Positions 5,566 to 8,075 of a stretch of 8,075 nucleotides of DNA are shown here, piece after piece. Within the stretch, counting starts at the first letter, position 1; each line of letters opens with the position of its first letter. Under the pieces are notes generated by a model. That model worked only from the letters and a program-made list of their open reading frames with translations. It was not told where the DNA came from and searched no databases. A program made the translations under genes and the position numbers. Origin of the DNA: Pseudomonadota bacterium (GTDB lineage: Bacteria; Myxococcota_A; Polyangia; Fen-1088); assembly GCA_017881285.1 (NCBI GenBank), contig JADGRD010000135.1:1-8075 (forward strand), written 5' to 3'.

Positions 5566-6540
5566 CTACGCGCCCTCGCGGCCGTGCACTTGGCACGTCT
5601 CCCCCGGCCGCAGCACGGCCAGGCGATCGAGCAGGCCATGCTCGCGAAAGAGATCGGTGAGCCAGGACACCGGCTCGTCGATCGGTTCGTAGCCGAGTGG
5701 GAAAGCGCCGTACGCCACCGGCACCAGGAGCTTGGCGCCGAGATCCACGAAAGCCTGGATCGCGTCGAGCGGCGACATGTGGTCCTCGCGCAGGCTGGGC
5801 GGCTCGTAGCCGGCGATGGGCAGAAGCGCCACGTCCGGGTGCAGGCGCTGGCCAATCTCCTCGAAGCCCGAGAAGTAGGCGGTGTCGCCCGCGCAATACA
5901 CGTTGGCGCCGGCGCACTTCACGATGTAGCCGTTCGACGGCCGCCAGGCCCGGTCGATCGGGCCGCGCCGGCCGTCGTGGCGGGCCGCCACCGCGGTGAC
6001 TTCGACATCGCCGTGTTGAAGCGACTGACCGGGCGGTAGCTCGACCACGCGCGCGAACTGCAAGCGGCGCACGAGCGGCGCGCAGCGCGGTGGCAGCACC
6101 ACCATGGCCCGCCGGGGCAGCTTCCGCAGGGTGGGCAGGTGCAAGTGATCGCGATGGGCGTGGGAGATGAGCACGAGGCTGGCGTCGGCCGCATCCGCCG
6201 CGGCCAGGCAGGCCGCTTCCCGGCGCCGCACACCGAGGAGGAAATCGCCGAGAAAGGGGTCGACGAGCACCCGGGCGCGGCAGGTGGTCAGCATGGCCGA
6301 GGCGTGGCCGACAAAGGTGACGGCGATAGCACCGGGCGCGGGGTGCGGCACCTCGCGCGCCTCGGTTCGGCGGGGCCGCGCGACGAGCTGGCGCAGCACC
6401 CGGCGCAACATGCGCAACGACAGGACGCGCTTGGCATTGCTCGGCAAGTCCCCGCGAATCCGCCGCCGGTGCTCGTGGTCGAGCTCCTTGGCGCGCTCGA
6501 TCACCCGCCGCTTCCAGTCGTCTTCGCCGGGCAAGGCCAT
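5566..6540 (-). CDS. MBL-fold metallo-hydrolase, NAPE-PLD/RomA/UlaG-like
   Basis: A 324-residue probable cytoplasmic enzyme with no signal peptide. The metallo-beta-lactamase fold begins near residue 71 (AVTFVGHASAML, then VLVDPFL). The metal motif is H127-A-H129-R-D131-H132 (LISHAHRDH), followed by H188 and D219 (CAGDTAYFSGFEEIG). The stretch from D219 to about residue 290 (ALLPIAGYEPP ... EDHMSP ... DLGAK ... EPIDEP) follows the NAPE-PLD/RomA group, which cleave phosphodiesters or lactones. In that group a histidine in an HWG/HYG motif supplies the last metal ligand; here the place reads VAYGAF, with A276 instead of His. The active site may therefore use one metal, another ligand (H254 is near), or be altered. 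The first ~70 residues are basic and helical. The start at 6540 agrees with an upstream TACTCT box; longer open frame to 6738 overlaps the divergent cyclophilin gene and is unlikely. The substrate is unknown. Confidence 0.85.
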   Translation of the reverse strand: MALPGEDDWKRRVIERAKELDHEHRRRIRGDLPSNAKRVLSLRMLRRVLRQLVARPRRTEAREVPHPAPGAIAVTFVGHASAMLTTCRARVLVDPFLGDFLLGVRRREAACLAAADAADASLVLISHAHRDHLHLPTLRKLPRRAMVVLPPRCAPLVRRLQFARVVELPPGQSLQHGDVEVTAVAARHDGRRGPIDRAWRPSNGYIVKCAGANVYCAGDTAYFSGFEEIGQRLHPDVALLPIAGYEPPSLREDHMSPLDAIQAFVDLGAKLLVPVAYGAFPLGYEPIDEPVSWLTDLFREHGLLDRLAVLRPGETCQVHGREGA

Positions 6541-6610
6541 GTCCCGATAGAGTACCGACTCCGCACGCCGGGGTCGACCTCTACCCGCGCTTCGGGCTAT
6601 GCTCGCGGCC
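6541..6610. promoter_or_regulatory. Divergent promoter between the MBL hydrolase and cyclophilin genes
   Basis: The 70 bases between the two start codons contain one palindrome, GGTCGACC (6572-6579), that can act as the -35 box in both directions. Plus strand: TCGACC (6574-6579), 18 bases, TATGCT (6598-6603), 7 bases, ATG 6611. Minus strand: TCGACC (6572-6577), 17 bases, TACTCT (6549-6554), 8 bases, ATG 6540. Neither gene has a Shine-Dalgarno site in this gap. Both mRNAs would be leaderless or nearly so, and the two promoters would compete for one polymerase. Confidence 0.5.
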
Positions 6611-7291
6611 ATGCGTAGGATCTCGCTCTCCATCATCGCCATTACCGTTCCCCTCCTGCTCGCGTGTGCGTGCAAGAAATCAGCGGAAACCGCGGCGGCC
6701 GCGCCGCCATCGGTGCAGCCCTCGCTCGACAAGCCCAAGACCCTGAACCAGCACGCGAGCGACGTCTATCGCGCCAGGTTCGCCACCTCGAAGGGCGACT
6801 TCGTCATCGAAGTTCATCGCGACTGGGCGCCGAATGGCGCCGACCGCTTCTACAACCTCGTGCGGGCCGGCTACTTCAACGACACGCGTTTCTTCCGCGT
6901 GGTCCGCGGCTTCATGGCCCAGATCGGCATCCACGGCAAGCCCGAGCTCAACGCCATCTGGCGCGAGCAGCAGATTCCGGACGATCCCGTCGTAAAATCG
7001 AACACGCGCGGCTTCGTTACTTTCGCCACCGCGGGGCCCGGCACGCGCACCACCCAGTTCTTCATCAACTACGCCGATAGCAACAACCGGCTGGACACCA
7101 TGGGCTTTTCCCCCTTCGGCCAGGTGACGAGCGGTATGGAAGTGGTCGACTCACTCTACGCCGAGTACGGCGAGGGCGCGCCGCAAGGCCGGGGCCCCAA
7201 CCAGGGCCGTATCCAGGACGAAGGCAACGCCTACCTCATGCGCGACTTCCCCCAGCTCGACTACGTGAAGCAAGCAACGATTCTGCCGTAG
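6611..7291 (+). CDS. Cyclophilin-type peptidyl-prolyl cis-trans isomerase lipoprotein
   Basis: A 226-residue lipoprotein. The signal peptide MRRISLSIIAITVPLLLAC ends in a good lipobox (L-L-A-C19), with C21 as a less likely alternative. After an Ala/Pro linker the cyclophilin domain runs from about residue 52 to 222. It keeps the key catalytic residues: R96, F101, M102 and Q104 in FFRVVRGFMAQ, and Q149 and F151 in TTQFFINY. It would speed up proline isomerisation in proteins folding in the periplasm or at the membrane. The tryptophan that makes human cyclophilin A sensitive to cyclosporin is absent (the place reads NNRLDTMGF), as is common in bacteria. An in-frame ATG at 6599 would add four residues but lies inside the predicted -10 box, so I chose 6611. 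The gene is divergent from the MBL hydrolase and followed after 60 bases by a small lipoprotein gene. Confidence 0.92.
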   Translation: MRRISLSIIAITVPLLLACACKKSAETAAAAPPSVQPSLDKPKTLNQHASDVYRARFATSKGDFVIEVHRDWAPNGADRFYNLVRAGYFNDTRFFRVVRGFMAQIGIHGKPELNAIWREQQIPDDPVVKSNTRGFVTFATAGPGTRTTQFFINYADSNNRLDTMGFSPFGQVTSGMEVVDSLYAEYGEGAPQGRGPNQGRIQDEGNAYLMRDFPQLDYVKQATILP

Positions 7292-7299
7292 ACCCCACG

Positions 7300-7330
7300 C
7301 ATCCCAGCCTGCGCACTTGCGGCTCGGATG
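7300..7330 (+). terminator. Hairpin after the cyclophilin gene
   Basis: An imperfect inverted repeat (arms 7300-7309 and 7321-7330, nine of ten pairs, 11-base loop) starts eight bases after the cyclophilin stop. There is no T-run after it, so termination is uncertain. It also covers the possible -35 region of the next gene and could have a regulatory role instead. Confidence 0.35.
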
Positions 7331-7351
7331 GGGGCTTGCTACCGTCGAACC
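7317..7351 (+). promoter_or_regulatory. Promoter of the small lipoprotein gene
   Basis: TTGCGG (7317-7322), 17 bases, then an extended -10 box TGC-TACCGT (hexamer 7340-7345). Six bases separate the -10 box from the ATG at 7352, so transcription would begin at the start codon. No Shine-Dalgarno site is seen. The -35 match is weak (three of six). Confidence 0.42.
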
Positions 7352-7609
7352 ATGCCGCCCAGGACGACGTACGCCAGCCCCTTCCTGACCCTGATAGCGC
7401 TGGCGAGCCTGTGCCTCGCCGCCTGTTCGTCGAGCGGGCCGCGCGACCAGTGGTACGACACGGACGCTGGTCTGGGATACGTACCCCCGGACGGCGGGCG
7501 GGTCCCTCACACCGACCTCGGGTCGGGCGTGGACGGAGGCGCCGTTGATCTGGCCGCCACCGTAGACAGCGGCCTTGCGGTCGATGCCCCCATCGACGAG
7601 GGTGACTAG
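7352..7609 (+). CDS. Small Asp/Gly-rich lipoprotein of unknown function
   Basis: An 85-residue protein with a lipoprotein signal peptide: a hydrophobic stretch from F11 and the lipobox L22-A-A-C25, followed by SSSG. The mature part (60 residues) is acidic and low in complexity, rich in Asp, Gly, Ala and Val, with repeated 'DGG', 'VD' and 'DxG' units (such as GVDGGAVDLAATVDSGLAVD). No domain is recognisable, and it looks like the linker of a longer myxobacterial lipoprotein without the usual globular domain. An upstream in-frame ATG at 7328 would put eight unlikely residues before the signal peptide; the promoter spacing favours 7352. The next gene starts 20 bases after its stop, so they are probably cotranscribed. 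It could also be a shortened remnant of a larger gene, but the frame ends cleanly. A function cannot be given. Confidence 0.7.
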   Translation: MPPRTTYASPFLTLIALASLCLAACSSSGPRDQWYDTDAGLGYVPPDGGRVPHTDLGSGVDGGAVDLAATVDSGLAVDAPIDEGD

Positions 7610-7629
7610 GAAGGCGGCGAGTCGCAGGC

Positions 7630-8075
7630 ATGGCGTCACCATCGCCCGATCGAATCACCGAATGGGAAGGCGGCTCCCTTGGCGAGCTGGTGGCCGCGCT
7701 GCAGGCGACCGCGCAGCCCGTTCGCATCGAGGTGATTGCGCCGGGAGCGATGGGTGGCAACGCGGGCGAGGTGCACCTGCTCGCGGGCGGGTTGGCCGAT
7801 GCCCTCGCCGGCAGCCTGCGCCGCGATGACGCAGTGGCCGCTTTGCAACGTATCGACGGCGCCCGTTTCCTGGTGGAAAGTCGGCTCCCTGATCCGGAAA
7901 CCGGATCCCTCGACGAGCCCGGGCCGCCCGCGGGCAGCCTCAAGGAACGGCCCCTCGCCTCGCTCATGCGCTACTGCGAGGACTACGTGCTCACCTGCCG
8001 CCTGGAAATCGCGCGCGGCGCTGAACGGGCCGTGATTGGCTACCGGCGCGGTGAGATCGTCAGTACCGGGGTGAA
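7630..8075 (+). CDS. DUF4388-like protein (partial, 3' end outside window)
   Basis: About 148 codons are visible from the ATG at 7630; the frame is open at the right edge. The first ~90 residues resemble the DUF4388 domain common in Myxococcota and other deltaproteobacterial lineages: a strand-rich part (QPVRIEVIAPG), a Gly-rich turn, then GEVHLLAGGLADALAGSLRRDDAVAAL and a 'GARFLVE' strand. This order (gene-product surface, 'G.i.....G...dA', 'A...L', 'F') is typical of the domain, which often sits beside receiver or GTPase-related modules. A linker (about residues 90-105) leads to a second conserved block, beginning PLASLMRYCEDYVLTCRLEI and ending in GYRRGEIVSTGV, possibly a second copy. No signal peptide is seen, so it is probably cytoplasmic. 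The ribosome binding site is weak (GGAAGG at 7609-7614 is rather far); translation may be coupled to the lipoprotein gene 20 bases upstream. The family is my best match by pattern, and the role is unknown. Confidence 0.65.
   Translation, partial: MASPSPDRITEWEGGSLGELVAALQATAQPVRIEVIAPGAMGGNAGEVHLLAGGLADALAGSLRRDDAVAALQRIDGARFLVESRLPDPETGSLDEPGPPAGSLKERPLASLMRYCEDYVLTCRLEIARGAERAVIGYRRGEIVSTGV

Noticed and set aside
4670..6540. MBL and OmpA-like genes as one functional operon
   Set aside because: They share a strand with a 68-base gap, but the OmpA-like gene has its own plausible promoter and ribosome binding site, and no functional link is evident. Read-through remains possible.
6541..6738. 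N-terminal extension of the MBL hydrolase to 6738
   Set aside because: It would overlap the start of the divergent cyclophilin gene and its signal peptide. The divergent promoter fits ATG 6540.

Overview
The window looks like chromosomal DNA of a high-GC, Gram-negative bacterium, most likely a member of the Myxococcota (myxobacteria and relatives). This is inferred from base composition, from several secreted lipoproteins with Asp/Gly/Ala-rich linkers of the 'DGG...D' type, from a Cys-rich VWA lipoprotein, from a zinc-ribbon/thioredoxin/TPR membrane protein, and from a DUF4388-type protein. No rRNA, tRNA, CRISPR array, transposase or phage gene is visible.

Layout. (1) 1-788, minus: 5' part of an NmrA/SDR-type NAD(P)-binding reductase running off the left edge. 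(2) 925-1643, plus: a type II toxin-antitoxin pair, ribbon-helix-helix antitoxin and PIN-domain (VapC-type) toxin, with a 4-nt ATGA overlap. A near-perfect 21-bp palindrome sits just upstream. (3) 1662-2861, minus: a Cys-rich von Willebrand factor A lipoprotein, convergent with the toxin. (4) 2942-4321, minus: an unusual protein with a zinc ribbon, one membrane segment, a Pro/Ala-rich linker, a thioredoxin-like domain (WCPYC) and TPRs. (5) 4322-4669: non-coding, with six exact copies of a 9-mer, three in each orientation, and several hairpins. (6) 4670-5497, minus: periplasmic protein with a C-terminal OmpA peptidoglycan-binding domain. (7) 5566-6540, minus: MBL-fold hydrolase of the NAPE-PLD/RomA/UlaG type. 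(8) 6611-7291, plus: cyclophilin lipoprotein, divergent from the hydrolase. (9) 7352-7609, plus: very small Asp/Gly-rich lipoprotein. (10) 7630 to the right edge, plus: DUF4388-like protein.

How the genes relate. The toxin and antitoxin form one operon, probably autorepressed through the palindrome. Most of the other products belong to the cell envelope: the VWA lipoprotein, the membrane-tethered thioredoxin/TPR protein, the OmpA-like protein, the cyclophilin and the small lipoprotein. Together they suggest a neighbourhood for envelope protein folding and surface functions, but no single pathway is evident.

The most consistent non-coding signal concerns start sites. Six genes have a -10-like hexamer (TAnnnT or a close variant) ending 6-8 nt before the chosen ATG, which predicts leaderless or nearly leaderless mRNAs. 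Two others, the reductase and the OmpA-like gene, have a clear GGAGG Shine-Dalgarno site. I see no clearly novel defence or biosynthetic system. The best leads are the leaderless/SD split, the dyad-repeat cluster at 4447-4608, the zinc ribbon-thioredoxin-TPR architecture and the MBL hydrolase lacking its usual last histidine.
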